Assembly: GCA_963930775.1 (NCBI GenBank)
Contig: OZ005689.1
Location: 5,704,001-5,768,000, forward strand
Length of the DNA stretch: 64,000 nucleotides
Direction: 5' to 3'
DNA from: Cliona cf. orientalis
Lineage: Eukaryota > Porifera > Demospongiae > Clionaida > Clionaidae
Shown piece by piece: positions 1 to 11,500 of this stretch. The notes beneath the pieces are model-generated. The model was not told the DNA's origin, searched no databases, and worked only from the letters and a program-made list of their open reading frames with translations. A program made the position numbers and the translations under genes. The number at the start of each line of letters is the position of its first letter. Position 1 is the first letter of the stretch.

Positions 1-2040
1 CTGCATTCCAGCAGCAGCAATATCACAATAGAAGCAAGTAAATTTCACAATACAAGTGCCAACTACGGAGGAGTACTGCATTCCAGCAGCAGCAATATCA
101 CAATAGAAGCAAGTGAATTTCATGATACAAGTGCCAACTACGGAGGAGTACTGGATATTAGAAGCAGTGCTGTCAAAATAAAAGCAAGTAAATTTCACGA
201 TAACAGTGCCAACTATGCAGGAGGAGTACTGTATTTCAGCAGCAGCAATATCACAATAGAAGCAAGTGAATTTCATGATACAAGTGCCAACTACGGAGGA
301 GTACTGGATTTCAGAAGCAGTACTATCACAATAAAAGCAAGTAAATTTCACGATAACAGTGCCAGCTTTGGAGGAGTACTGTATTCCAGCAGCAGCAATA
401 TCACAATAGAAGCAAGTGGATTTCACAACAACAGTGCCAGCGAAGGAGGAGTACTGGCTTCCTACAGCAATGCTATCACAATAAAAGCAAGTAAATTTCA
501 CGATAACAGTGCCAGCTTTGGAGGAGTACTGTATTCCAGCAGCAGCAATATCACAATAGAAGCAAGTGAATTTCATGATACAAGTGCCAACTACGGAGGA
601 GTACTGGATATTAGAAGCAGTGCTGTCAAAATAAAAGCAAGTAAATTTCACGATAACAGTGCCAACTATGCAGGAGGAGTACTGTATTTCAGCAGCAGCA
701 ATATCACAATAGAAGCAAGTGAATTTCATGATACAAGTGCCAACTACGGAGGAGTACTGGATTTCAGAAGCAGTACTATCACAATAAAAGCAAGTAAATT
801 TCACGATAACAGTGCCAGCTTTGGAGGAGTACTGTATTCCAGCAGCAGCAATATCACAATAGAAGCAAGTGGATTTCACAACAACAGTGCCAGTGAAGGA
901 GGAGTACTGGCTTCCTACAGCAATGCTATCACAATAAAAGCAAGTAAATTTCACGATAACAGTGCCAGCTTTGGAGGAGTACTGTATTCCAGCAGCAGCA
1001 ATATCACAATAGAAGCAAGTGGATTTCACAATAACAGTGCCAGTGAAGGAGGAGTACTGGCTTCCTACAGCAATGCTATCACAATAGAAACAAGTGGATT
1101 TCACAATAACAGTGCCAGCTACGGAGGAGTACAAAATTCCCACAGCAGTACTATCACAATAAAAGCAAGTAAATTTCGCGATAACAGTGCCCGCTACAGA
1201 GGAGGAGTACTGGATTCCAGCAGCAGTACTATCACAATAAAAGCAAATGAATTTCACGATAACAGTGCCAGCAAAGGAGGAGTACTGGATTCCTGCAGCA
1301 GTAATATCACAATAAAAACAAGTGAATTTCACAATAACAGTGCCAGCTATGGAGGAGTACTGGATCCCTACACCTTTGGAGGAGTACTGGCTTCCTACAG
1401 CAGTAATATCACAATAGAAGCAAGTGAATTTCATGATAATAGCGCCAGCAGTGGAGGAGTACTGGGTTCCAGCAGCAGTACTATGATCATAATAGAAGCA
1501 AGTGAATTTCATAATAACAGTGCCAGCTATGGAGGAGGAGTACTGTATTCAGGCAGCAGTACTATCACAATAAAAACAAGTGGATTTCACAATAATAGTG
1601 CCAGCTGCAAAGGAGTACAGGATTACTACAGCTACGAAGGAGTACTGGCTTCCTACAGCAGTAATATCACAATAGAAATAAGCAGATCTGGCGTACTGAA
1701 TTGTGACAGTAGCTTCGGAGGAGTACTGAATTCCTACAGCAGTAATATCACAATAGAAGCAAGTGAATTTCATGATAACATTGCCAGCAGTAGTCCAGGA
1801 GGAGTACTGTATTCGTACAGCAGTAAAATCACAATAGAAGCAAGTGGATTTCATAATAACAGTGCGAGAAATGGAGGAGTACTGGATTCCAGCAACAGTA
1901 CTATCACAATAGAAGCAAGTGAATTTCGTAATAACAGTGCATGGAGAGGAGGAGTACTGGATTCCAGCAGCAGTAATATCACAATAGAAGCAAGTGAATT
2001 CCATGATAACAGTGCCAGTGATGGAGGAGGAGTACTATAC
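1..2040 (+). repeat. 75-bp coding tandem array with a 453-bp higher-order repeat
   Basis: Units are 75 bp (sometimes 78 or 81) and start at 1, 76, 151, 229, 304, 379, 454, 529 and so on. The six units at 76-528 recur almost base for base at 529-981 (period 453 bp), and the last two units of the block recur once more at 982-1131. A rare clear difference is AGCGAAGGA near 430 versus AGTGAAGGA near 883. After 1131 the units diverge, and short partial units appear at 1360-1386 and 1618-1640. All length changes keep the frame, as expected for unequal exchange under selection for an open reading frame. Confidence 0.9.
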
Positions 2041-5000
2041 TCTGGCTCCAGTAAAATCACAATAGCTAGTAGTAACTTTGCTAATAACGTTTCACCTATT
2101 GGAGCAATTACTCATGCAACATCCAGATCTATAATTCAGCATATTAATGGCTATTTCCTAATTGATAACAATAAAGCTGAAAGATATGCTGTGATATACT
2201 TATCAGACTCAGAATTCATTGGAAATGACTCAGGAAATGCTATTGTAACATTCTCAAACAATTTGGGATCATTAGTTGCATTCAACAGCAACATCACTTT
2301 CAATGGTTTTGCGATATTTGTGAATAACCAACCATCACAAACTGTCTCAGGTGACTTCCAAGAAGGAGGTGCAATAACTCTATTCCAGAGCAATGTATTT
2401 TTTGATGGAGCATGCAACCTTGAACACAACCATGCCGAAAATGGTGGAGCAATACATTCCACTGAGAGCAGACTCTATGTGAATGGTGATGTAACTATAA
2501 CACATAACACAGCCACTGGAAATGGAGGAGGTGTCTACCTCTCAACTAGTGAACTAAACTGCGAACAACAAAGCGACTTTGAACTTTATAATAATACAGC
2601 AGTGAGCAAAGGGGGAGGATTCCATGCCATTGGTTCATCTATCAAGGCAGATTCATCCAATACCAGGTACCAATACACATCATACACTGGTGCAAGAATA
2701 AACATCACAGGAAATACAGCAGAGAGGGGAGGTGGATTATCATTGGAAGCCAATGCAAAACTTTATGTCCTAAAGTATGATTATAATACGCATGATGATG
2801 ATTTCAATACAACAATATTCACTGCCAACAGTGCAGACTACGGTGGAGCAATATATGTGGCTGATGATACCAACTCTGGTACATGTGCTAGCAGCACAGA
2901 GACAGAATGCTTCTTTCAAGTACTTGCTCTCTATAGGTCTAGTGATTCACGTTTCAATACACAGAGTATTCACTTCTCACAAAACCATGCTAACATTTCT
3001 GGTTCCACTCTCTATGGAGGACTACTAGACAGATGTGCTATGAGTCCATTTGCTGAAGTTCATAATAAGTACCCACATAACTTTAAAGACAGAGGTGATG
3101 GGATCACTTATTTTAAGAATGTGTCCACTCCTACATATCTTTACATCTATCCTATATATATGGAAACTGTAATTGACACAAACCTCTCAGTATCATCTGA
3201 TCCAGTTCGAGTGTGCTTTTGTTTCAATGCTAATCAAAACAATAGCTGCGTACACCAATACTACACTGAGGTTAAAAAGGGACAAACATTCACACTCTCA
3301 GTTGTTGCTGTTGACCAGAATGGCCAACCAGTAAATGCAACCATCCAAACCTCCCTCCACTTCACTGAGAGTGGTCTAGCTGAAGGCCAATTGGCTAGAA
3401 AAATACCTGCTGAGTGTACTAATTTGACATTTAATGTTGTTTCACCCCATATCTCTGAAACTTTGTCCCTCTACGCCTCAGATGGTCCATGCAAGGATGC
3501 TGAACTCTCTAGAGCAATGATAGACATCCACTTTCTTCCTTGTAGCTGTTCAATTGGATTTCAAGAATCAGGAATGAATAGCACAAATTGTACATGTGAC
3601 TGCCACAGTGATATCAGTCAATATGTGCATCAATGTGACAGCCACACTGGATTAATCAAACAGCCTCAAACCAGAGCCTGGATTTCCTACATCAATATTA
3701 ATGACACAGACCGAACTGGTTATTTAGTCTACCCTAACTGTCCTTTTGACTACTGCTTAGCAACCAGTCCACCAGTTGACCTCAACAAGCCAAATGGAGC
3801 TGATATTCAGTGTGCTTTCAATCGGTCATCCCTATTGTGTGGATCTTGCCAACCTGGTTTCAGCCTCTCTTTCGGTAGTTCACGCTGTCTCTCATGTCCT
3901 AGCTACTGGCCTGCACTACTCATAGCTATCACCATAACTGCAATTCTAGCTGGTATAGCACTGGTGGCCTTATTGTTACTACTCAACATAACTGTTGCGG
4001 TTGGAACTCTAAATGGACTGATCTTTTATGTCAATATTGTACATGTAAATGAAAATATTCTACTTCCATTTCAAACGAGAAACTTCATTACTGTGATCAT
4101 ATCATGGTTGAATTTAGAAATAGGAATTGACACCTGCTACTTTCCAGGAATGGACACTTACATTAAAACATGGCTACAGTTAGCTTTTCCTGCCTATATT
4201 ATTCTTCTTGTGGTTTTAATCATCATCATCAGCTCCTACTCTACTAAATTTTCTAGCCTAATTGGAAAGAAGGATCCAGTGGCAACTCTGGCTACACTTA
4301 TTCTGCTTTCCTATGCTAAGCTTCTCGAAATCTGCTTTAAGTCTCTATCAGTTGGTGTTTTGGAGTATCCTGATGGCTCTAGTGAAATGCTGTGGATCCC
4401 TGATGCAACTGTCAAGTATCTCTCCGGAAAACACATTCCTTTATTCATTGCAGCTGTTCTCCTTCTCCTGGGTGGTCTGGTCTACACTGCTCTTCTTTTC
4501 TCCTGGCAGTGGCTCCTTTATCTTCCAAGATGGAGAATTTTCAGTTGGTCAAGGAATCCAAAGATACAAACATTTATTGAAACCTACCATAAGCCTTATA
4601 CTCCTAAGAATCGCTACTGGACTGGACTGCTGCTGGTTGTTCGTGCAGTCTTGTACCTTGTAGCTGCTACAAATGTTTCCAATGATCCCACTATTGCTCT
4701 TACAGCTATCAGCTTTACAGTGTGTTGTATTTTTACTTTTAGACTGTTCTTTGGCAGCAGACTGTACAGGAAATGGCCAGTGGATGTACTTGAAACAATT
4801 CTCTATTTCAATACCCTATCCTTTGTACTTTTCACCTGGCATTCTCTTAATAGCCCAAGTATGAACCAAAAAGCAGCTGCCTACACTTCAGTCATCATCA
4901 CATTTATTGTACTGCTGCTTATCATCCTCTACCATGTCTACACATACACCTCAATCTTCTCGAAGGTTTATAAGACAAAGTTCGGTAGAATGATTGACAG

Positions 5001-5304
5001 ATTGTTCACTGACACTGATCCAAAACCAAAGCCTGAGCGTCACTGGAGCCCACCACCTGATAATGACATTCACCGATTCAACGAACTCTTGGACGTGATT
5101 GACCGCCCTGTTAATACTCATGACTACAAAGTGCCAGTGAAGCAGCAAGAGCCAGTGAAGCCCACTCAGTCTGTGGTGGAGGTGTACCAACCCCGTGACC
5201 TTGCAGCACCAGATCCTGAAGAAGTGGCCAACTCACTACACATACCTGGTGCTGCAGAGGCAGCCCAAGTCAAAGAGAAGGAAGCAGTTAGCCAAGTCTA
5301 ACGC
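1..5304 (+). CDS. Gene A: Pmp-like beta-helix repeat protein with multi-TM C-terminus (5' partial)
   Basis: One open frame runs from base 1 to the TAA at 5302-5304, about 1,766 codons; the true start lies upstream. Residues 1 to about 690 are roughly 27 copies of a 25-residue unit (GGVLxSSSSxITIEASxFHxNSA), the FxxN/GGAI style of chlamydial polymorphic membrane protein repeats, predicted to fold as a right-handed parallel beta-helix. Further GGAI repeats follow, then a Cys-rich stalk (CSC, CTCDCH, LLCGSCQPGF) at 3530-3900. From about 3905 there are nine to ten hydrophobic segments with the motifs SWLNLEIGIDTCYFPGMD, KTWLQLAFPAY and RYWTGLLL. The tail (about 4970 on) is cytosolic, Pro- and charge-rich, ending SQV. 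No introns are seen in this part. The combination recurs in sponge multigene families; function is unknown, and adhesion or a sensor role is only a guess. Gene B is its tandem paralogue. Confidence 0.85.
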
Positions 5305-5801
5305 AAACCATGATTGGAACTTTTGAAACTTTTGAATTTTACAGAACTCTAATCTAAAAGGGAAACTGAACACTAAGATTGTTTATGCTTATTTTCTGCA
5401 TGATAATGTTAATACAAGGAAACTTTGTAATAATCATTCTTGAATTATGGAAAAACATTATGTAGCTAGTAGTGTTTCATGTAATAATATGACAGCAGAA
5501 CTTGTTTTAACTTTTTATTAAGGGCCTCTAGAGGCAGATACTCAATATCCAACCTCAATGTCAGTATACTTAATTAATTTTGTTAGCTACTCACTGAGTT
5601 TTGATTGTTTCTTTTAACCATGCATTCTAGGCTAGCTATATTGCCAGTGCTGTTGTCCTGCATTATGATTATTATTTTCAAGAAATCTGAACAAAAAGAA
5701 TCACAACGTATCTTCACACCTAGACTAGACTGCTCCAGCTGTGCCACAATAGTTGTGGTGAAGCTGAAGCAGTCTAACTAGTGTTGTGGCTAATATAAAA
5801 T

Positions 5802-6060
5802 ATGCAGAAAAGAAAGACAATACATGGGCAGGTCATACTCGTAATCAGCACTGCGCTCGTCTTCATCATGGGAATCTTCTGCATGTGGATTATTATCCTA
5901 CCACTGCATTCGTTTAGCTACTACTGCCACAACATACAGTCAGTGCGAGAAACTCTACTATCAAGGATGCAAAGGGAAGAATCTGGGCTCCATTAAGAGG
6001 TCAACACAGCTGCAAGCTACAAGGTACCCTGTCCAAAACCAAACACCCATACATTGAACC
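5802..6060 (+). pseudogene. Decayed copy of the receptor's TM/cytoplasmic exon
   Basis: The piece aligns along its length with exon 12 of the receptor (23326-23630). Shared stretches include the start (gcagaaaagaaagac versus gcagagaaaaaagat), the TM segment (VISTALVFIMGIFC versus IVSTVLAFIVGILC), YCHN/YHCI after the membrane, and the downstream gtcaacacagctgc. The reading frame is lost after the membrane segment. It is a detached, non-functional copy of a host exon. Confidence 0.65.
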
Positions 6061-6479
6061 AGTCAAAGAAAACGTACATAGAATATTATTATTATGGACA
6101 TGTACATGCAGTATTGATTCAGCAATAATTATTATATTATATAATAATATAGAACGGTCATAAAACAGCTATGTCACAGAGTGTTGCAATACTACGCTAC
6201 AGTGGCTACAGAGCGTGCAGGGTATCTACAGACCTCTAGTTAGTCATAGACCTCCCAAGGCTATTTCACTACTGAGCTATATAGCTTGCTGACTCCATAC
6301 ACTAACTCTATCCAAGTAGATAATTAGCTACCCAGTTGGTTGTAGCTGGTTAGCACTGTCCCATAATCTCACATTTGAGCCTGTATGGTTTGCGTGATGG
6401 TAAATTATATATAAGGCCACAAGAGCTCGTGCAATTAATACTAAAATTTAATATTAGACAATATATTATCCTTGCATAC

Positions 6480-6671
6480 ATACAGTTCACTAGACCTACT
6501 AGAAATATGCACATCAGGGTGTTTGCCGAAGGAGAAGATGAGGTTACTATCGTTAGAACATCAGCAGCTGTTATTTATCCCAGCGATGCTTTGGGCCGTA
6601 CACTGATATTTGATGTAAACATCTGCCAGCTTCCAGTAAATTACACATTTTATTACTTCTTGATGCAGGTG
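6480..6671 (+). pseudogene. Decayed copy of receptor exon 8
   Basis: The open segment reads FTRPTRNMHIRVFAEGEDE ... VIYPSDALGRTLIFD ... FYYFLMQ. The receptor's exon 8 (21237-21426) reads FTRPLQDRFIRIFNEGGEE ... VIYPSNNTLGQTLIFS ... FYILLDQ. An AG acceptor-like border (acatacag) and a GT donor (cag/gtgaat) are kept, but the donor phase no longer matches the next copied exon at 7001. This looks like a relict of a second receptor gene rather than a working exon. Confidence 0.6.
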
Positions 6672-7000
6672 AATTATTACAAATGCACATGCATGCACAC
6701 AAAATTAATGTGTTCAGAGTATGGCTACAGTATACCTGGTCATGTATTCTGAATAGCAAATATTGAGCAGAGTAGGTTTGATATCAATAGTATTATTTTC
6801 ACTACAACATTAGTTTTGTAAGCATACGGGTTTGCATAATACCACCCATGCAAACAAACATGTAGCTACTGATATCCCCACATTATTCCACGGACTGACA
6901 CACACACATGCACACATGCCATGGTACACGCATGCATGGATTCATGTATTAAATTATATGGTATCAACACACAATTACTATTACAACTATCATTATGCAG

Positions 7001-7084
7001 GTGTTAACATTGCTGTAGGTACTGAATTCAGCCATACTAAATCACCTTCATTGACAGATACAACACTGTGGACATTAATTTTAT
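7001..7084 (+). pseudogene. Decayed copy of receptor exon 9
   Basis: The sequence after tgcag parallels receptor exon 9 (21507-21584): TEFSHTKSPSLTDTTLWTLIL versus TDLCNAESPALKDPTVWTFMI. No GT donor follows, the frame reaches a stop right after the homologous part, and its phase does not fit the preceding copy at 6480-6671. Confidence 0.55.
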
Positions 7085-7297
7085 GACGACTGAGCCCATC
7101 GACACATGATATACCACTGATTTCACAACTGTTGATGAGTACACTACCATGCACACCACTGATACTGAAACGACTGAGCACACTGATCCTGCATCCTGCT
7201 TTTAGATGGTTCTATGTAGCCTGGTCAAGGGCTTATAGACCTTGGCCTGGTGAATAATTAGTAAGATATTGATACTACATACACAGGCTTGAAAAGG

Positions 7298-7414
7298 GAA
7301 TGTGGAAAAGAATCGGGAAGCCACTGGGAATCGAACCCAGGTCACTGGCTTGAGCCGCCAGTGCTCTAACCACTGCACTACGACCACCCACGGCCACCAA
7401 TCTCTTCCACATTC
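7298..7414 (-). repeat. tRNA-core foldback repeat (tRNA-derived SINE-like)
   Basis: On the minus strand there is a tRNA-like body with D-arm TAGTGCAGTGGTTAGAGC, a five-pair anticodon stem (CTGGC/GCCAG) around loop GGCTCAA, and a perfect T-arm CTGGG-TTCGATT-CCCAG. The acceptor ends barely pair, and U33 is replaced by G, so it is unlikely to be a working tRNA. The body is flanked by short inverted repeats (GAATGTGGAAAAGA left; GAATGTGGAAGAGA as reverse complement right). A similarly built element lies at 29668-29833. Confidence 0.55.
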
Positions 7415-7639
7415 TGTACTGTTGAGTAGTACTGCATACAGCAGTCTCATACCCAACAGCCGTCAGTGTGTGCCGTCAGAATACCTTCCGGTGTCGACCG
7501 GAAACAATTCTCCCTCCAGAGAAGGGAGATTCCTGAGCACTCTGACACCAGTGGCCAAATGAGTACCACTGCACCCAATGTTAACACTTGAGCCTAAGAC
7601 AGAAGGAATGTGAAGTGACCTCAGTGGTGTGCTTAACAA

Positions 7640-7924
7640 ACTCGATAGTTATCATAGTCTACATATTACTAAGTCTTACTTTCTTACTTGGAGTCCTGAT
7701 AGCTGAACACTGCATTTGTGCACTACTCAAAAGGAAAGCTAACAGCAAAGCAAGGTGTCATTGAAACAGATTTCTCAGAGAGAAGTGATCACACAGATTA
7801 TTATGAGATGGGTGAAAGTGGGGCCGAGACTAGTGCTGATATCTACAATGAAATCATTCCTGACTGTAAGCCTGGGATAGGCAACACAAATGCATTGAAT
7901 TCACCGATCAAAGGGAGAAGTTAA
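7640..7924 (+). pseudogene. Orphan TM segment plus Tyr-motif tail (receptor-like 3' exon, probably broken)
   Basis: One frame encodes a hydrophobic helix (IVIIVYILLSLTFLLGVLIA) followed by a basic stop-transfer LLKRK. A second frame then carries an acidic tail with TDYYEMGE and DIYNEI, reminiscent of SH2-binding motifs, ending at a TAA at 7922. The two halves are out of frame with each other. The layout matches the TM/tail exon of the receptor at 23326-23630, so I read it as the remains of another receptor copy. A spliced arrangement cannot be excluded. Confidence 0.35.
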
Positions 7925-8351
7925 GTACATAGCTACCTTTCAACTTGTTAGTGCAGTACATGAAGCATGTATAAACAAAACTTTGCTATCGTAATCAGTT
8001 TGTGTAATGTAGGCCACCCATTAGTTAGCTATAATACATTGTAGGTAGCTCTGTAAACAAAATTAATGTAGCTACATGTACTGTAGTCCCAGCCATCATA
8101 TAATTATTATACCACATGCTACTACTGAAATTACTGAAGTACACAATGTAGTGGCGTCTCTATTATAATAGGTAGTTGTTTACTTGGGTGCAAGCTATCG
8201 AAAGTAGCTATAGGTAAACAACAAAACTACACATGTATGGGATGGGTGCACAGATGCATAGATTAGGTGGAAATAAACCCACATGCACCCCACTGGCGAT
8301 TGTTGCTATGCACAAATATTCCCTTCACTGCACACTTATAGCCACAGTTCC

Positions 8352-8359
8352 TATAAAAG
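8352..8359 (+). promoter_or_regulatory. TATA box of gene B
   Basis: TATAAAAG lies in ctataaaaggggg, about 190 bp before the ATG at 8543. Transcription would begin near 8380, giving a 5' UTR of roughly 160 nt with no intron needed. This is inferred from the motif and spacing only. Confidence 0.5.
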
Positions 8360-8542
8360 GGGGCAGACTGGATAGCCTGTCAATAAAAATACAGAAGCAC
8401 TAGCTGCTCATAGTTAGCTACCTCTCTAAATCTGCTATCATAGCAGCTCAGTATTTTTTTCCCACTATCCAGTCCTGATTGTATCCAGCTCCAAGATAAA
8501 AAAAATTGCTGCTGCAGCACCCAAGACTAGCTGTAAGGCAGC

Positions 8543-11500
8543 ATGACTCACCTTAGTCTCCTGACTCTATCCACACTCGTCCTCTACTCTCTAAACCAAG
8601 CAGCCAGTGAGGTCTATTATATCACAACTAACTCAACTACAGTGCAGCCGTCACTAACCCTCTCCCAGTTTGCTGCTAACTTGAGCTATTTTCTCCGCTC
8701 CAACACCACACTGGTTTTCCTCCCTGGAGCACACAACCTCAGCAATGTCAACCTAACATTGTCAAATGCGGACAACTTTGTAATGAAGTCTGAGAACTCA
8801 ACAGCACAAATCAAATGTACAAATGACTCAAATTTGCATTTTAGTCGCTCACAGCACATTCACATCACTAACCTGGAGTTTATTGGATGTGGAGGAAATC
8901 AAGTGAGACATGTCGAAGAATTTATGGTTAAAGATACAAAGTTTGAAGGTCAAGACAAAAGTTCAACTGCCCTTGAGCTAATTGAAACAACAGCACAGAT
9001 TGTCAACAGCACTTTTGTGTCCAATAGAAAAGGATTATATAAAGAATGTACTATAATAAACTTATTATTTGATCAGTATCATGATTGTTTATATGTATAT
9101 CATAATGATTTCATTGGTGGAGCAATTATTGCTACCAATAGTGCCGTTGATATCAGCCGAAGCAGATTTGAAGATAACAAAGCAGACAGGGGTGGAGCTA
9201 TATTTGCAGAACAGGACAGCATCATTAACATGAGTGGTAATGTGTTTGTTAGTAACAGTGCCAGCAATGGAGGAGGTGCACTGTATTCCAGCAGCAGTAC
9301 TGTCATAATAAAAACAAGTGAATTTCATAAAAACAGTGACGACCGGTTGGGAGGAGTACTGAATTCCTTCCGCAGTACTATCACAATAGAAGAAAGTGAA
9401 TTCTATGATAACAGTGCCACCGTACTGGATTCCAGCAGCAGTACTATCAGAATAGAAGCAAGTGAATTTAATAATAACAGTGCCACCAGGTCGGGAGGAG
9501 TACTGGCTTCCGATAACAGTACTATCACAATAGAGGCAAGTAATTTTAATGATAACAATGCCACCGATAGTGGAGGGGTACTGGTTTTCGATAGTAGTAC
9601 AATCACAATAGGTGGTAGTAACTTCACTGATAATGTGTCACCGATTGGAGCAATTATTTATGCAACATCAAGATCTGTGATTCAGCATATACATAGCCTT
9701 CTCCTAATCAATAACAATATAGCTGATAGATACGCTGTGATATACTTATCAGACTCAGAATTTATTGGAAGTGACTCAGGAAATATTACATTCTCCAGCA
9801 ACTTGGGATCATTAATGGCATTCAATAGCAACATCACTTTCAATGGTTATGCTACATTTGTGAATAATCAACCATCACAAACTGTCTCAGGTGACTTCCA
9901 GGAAGGAGGTGCAATAACTCTATTACAGAGCAATGTATTCTTTGATGGAGCTTGCAATTTTGAACACAACCATGCTGAAAATGGTGGAGCAATACACTCC
10001 ACTGAAAGCAAACTCTATGTGAATGGTGATGTAACCGTAGCACATAACACAGCCACTGGAAATGGAGGCGGTATCTACCTCTCAACTAGTGAACTAAACT
10101 GCCAACAAGAAAGCTACTTTGGACTTCATAATAATACAGCAGTGAGAAAAGGGGGAGGACTCCACGCCATTGGCTCATCTATCAAGGCAGTTTCATCCTT
10201 AGTTTTAAATTATAAACAGTTACTGTACTGGCCCCAATACATATACACTGGTGCAAGAATAGACATAAGAAGAAATACAGCAGAGAGGGGAGGTGGATTA
10301 TCACTGGAAGCCAATGCAAAGCTTTACATTCTGAAGTATAATTACAAGCTTAATTTTTATGATGCTGACTTCAATGCAACAATATTCACAGCCAACAGTG
10401 CAGACTACGGTGGAGCAATACATGTGGATGATGATACCAACTCTGGTACATGTGCTAGCAACACAGAGACAGAATTCTTCTTTCAAGTATTTGCTCTGCA
10501 TAGTCATGAATTTCGTTATCTTAAAATACAGAGTATGCACTTCTCACAAAACCATGCTAACATTTCTGGCTCCACTCTCTATGGAGGACTACTAGACAGA
10601 TGTGCCGTGAGTCCGCTTGCCGAAGTTCACAAAAAATACCCACGTGGCTTTAAAGGTGATGGGATTGTTTACTTCAAGAATGTGTCCACTCCTACAATCT
10701 ACGACTACTTTAATTACCATACAATGGAACTTGTGATTGATACAAACTTCTCAGTATCATCTGATCCAGTTCGAGTGTGCCTCAATTGCTTAAATGCTGA
10801 TCAAAACAATGGCTGCACCCACCAATATTACACAGAGATTGAAAGGGGACAAACATTCACACTCTCAGTTGTTGCTGTTGATCAGGTTGGCCAACCAGTT
10901 AATGCAACCATCCAAACCTCCCTCCACTTCACTGAGAGTGGTCTAGCTGAAGGCCAGCTGGCTAGGAAAATACCTGCTGAGTGTACTAATTTGACATTCA
11001 ACGTTGTTTCACCCCATGTCTCTGAAAATCTGTCCATCTATGCCTCAGATGGTCCATGCAAAGATTCTGAATTCTCTAGGGCAACAATACAAATCCACTT
11101 TCTCCCTTGCAGCTGTCCGATTGGATTACAAATCTCAGGAATGAAAAACACAAACTGTACATGTGACTGCCACAGTGATATCAGTCAATACGTGGATCAG
11201 TGTGACAGCCACACTGGATTATTATTCAAAAAGCCTCAGTCCAGAGCCTGGATTTCCTACATCAATGACACAGACCTAACTGATTATTTAGTTTACCCCA
11301 ACTGTCCTTTTGACTACTGCTTACCAACCAATCCATCAGTTTACATGTACCTCAACCAGCCAAATGGAGCTGATGCTCAGTGTGCCTTCAACCGGTCATC
11401 TTTGTTGTGTGGATCTTGCCAACCTGGTTTCAGTCTATCTCTTGGTAGTTCACGTTGTCTCCCATATCCTAGCTACTGGCCTACGCTACTCATAGCCATC

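Larger units (their letters stand above)
5305..8542. other. Intergenic region between genes A and B with gene debris
   Basis: There is no intact gene here. 5305-5706 resembles 13291-13625 after gene B, so the A/B duplication includes 3' flanking DNA. 5802-6060, 6480-6671 and 7001-7084 resemble exons of the receptor gene at 17899-23630, in a different order. 7081-7200 is Thr-rich in one frame but interrupted. 7298-7414 is a tRNA-like foldback repeat. 7640-7924 holds a hydrophobic segment followed by a Tyr-containing tail. 7925-8350 shows only AT-rich sequence; the gene B core promoter follows. Confidence 0.6.

Noticed and set aside
1549-2060. Minus-strand reading frames across the beta-helix repeats
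   Set aside because: They are shadows of the repetitive plus-strand coding sequence, with Cys/Tyr- or Leu-rich periodic translation and no independent signal.
7318-7395. Functional tRNA gene
   Set aside because: The acceptor stem does not pair and U33 is absent; the T-arm alone is well formed. Treated as tRNA-derived repeat.
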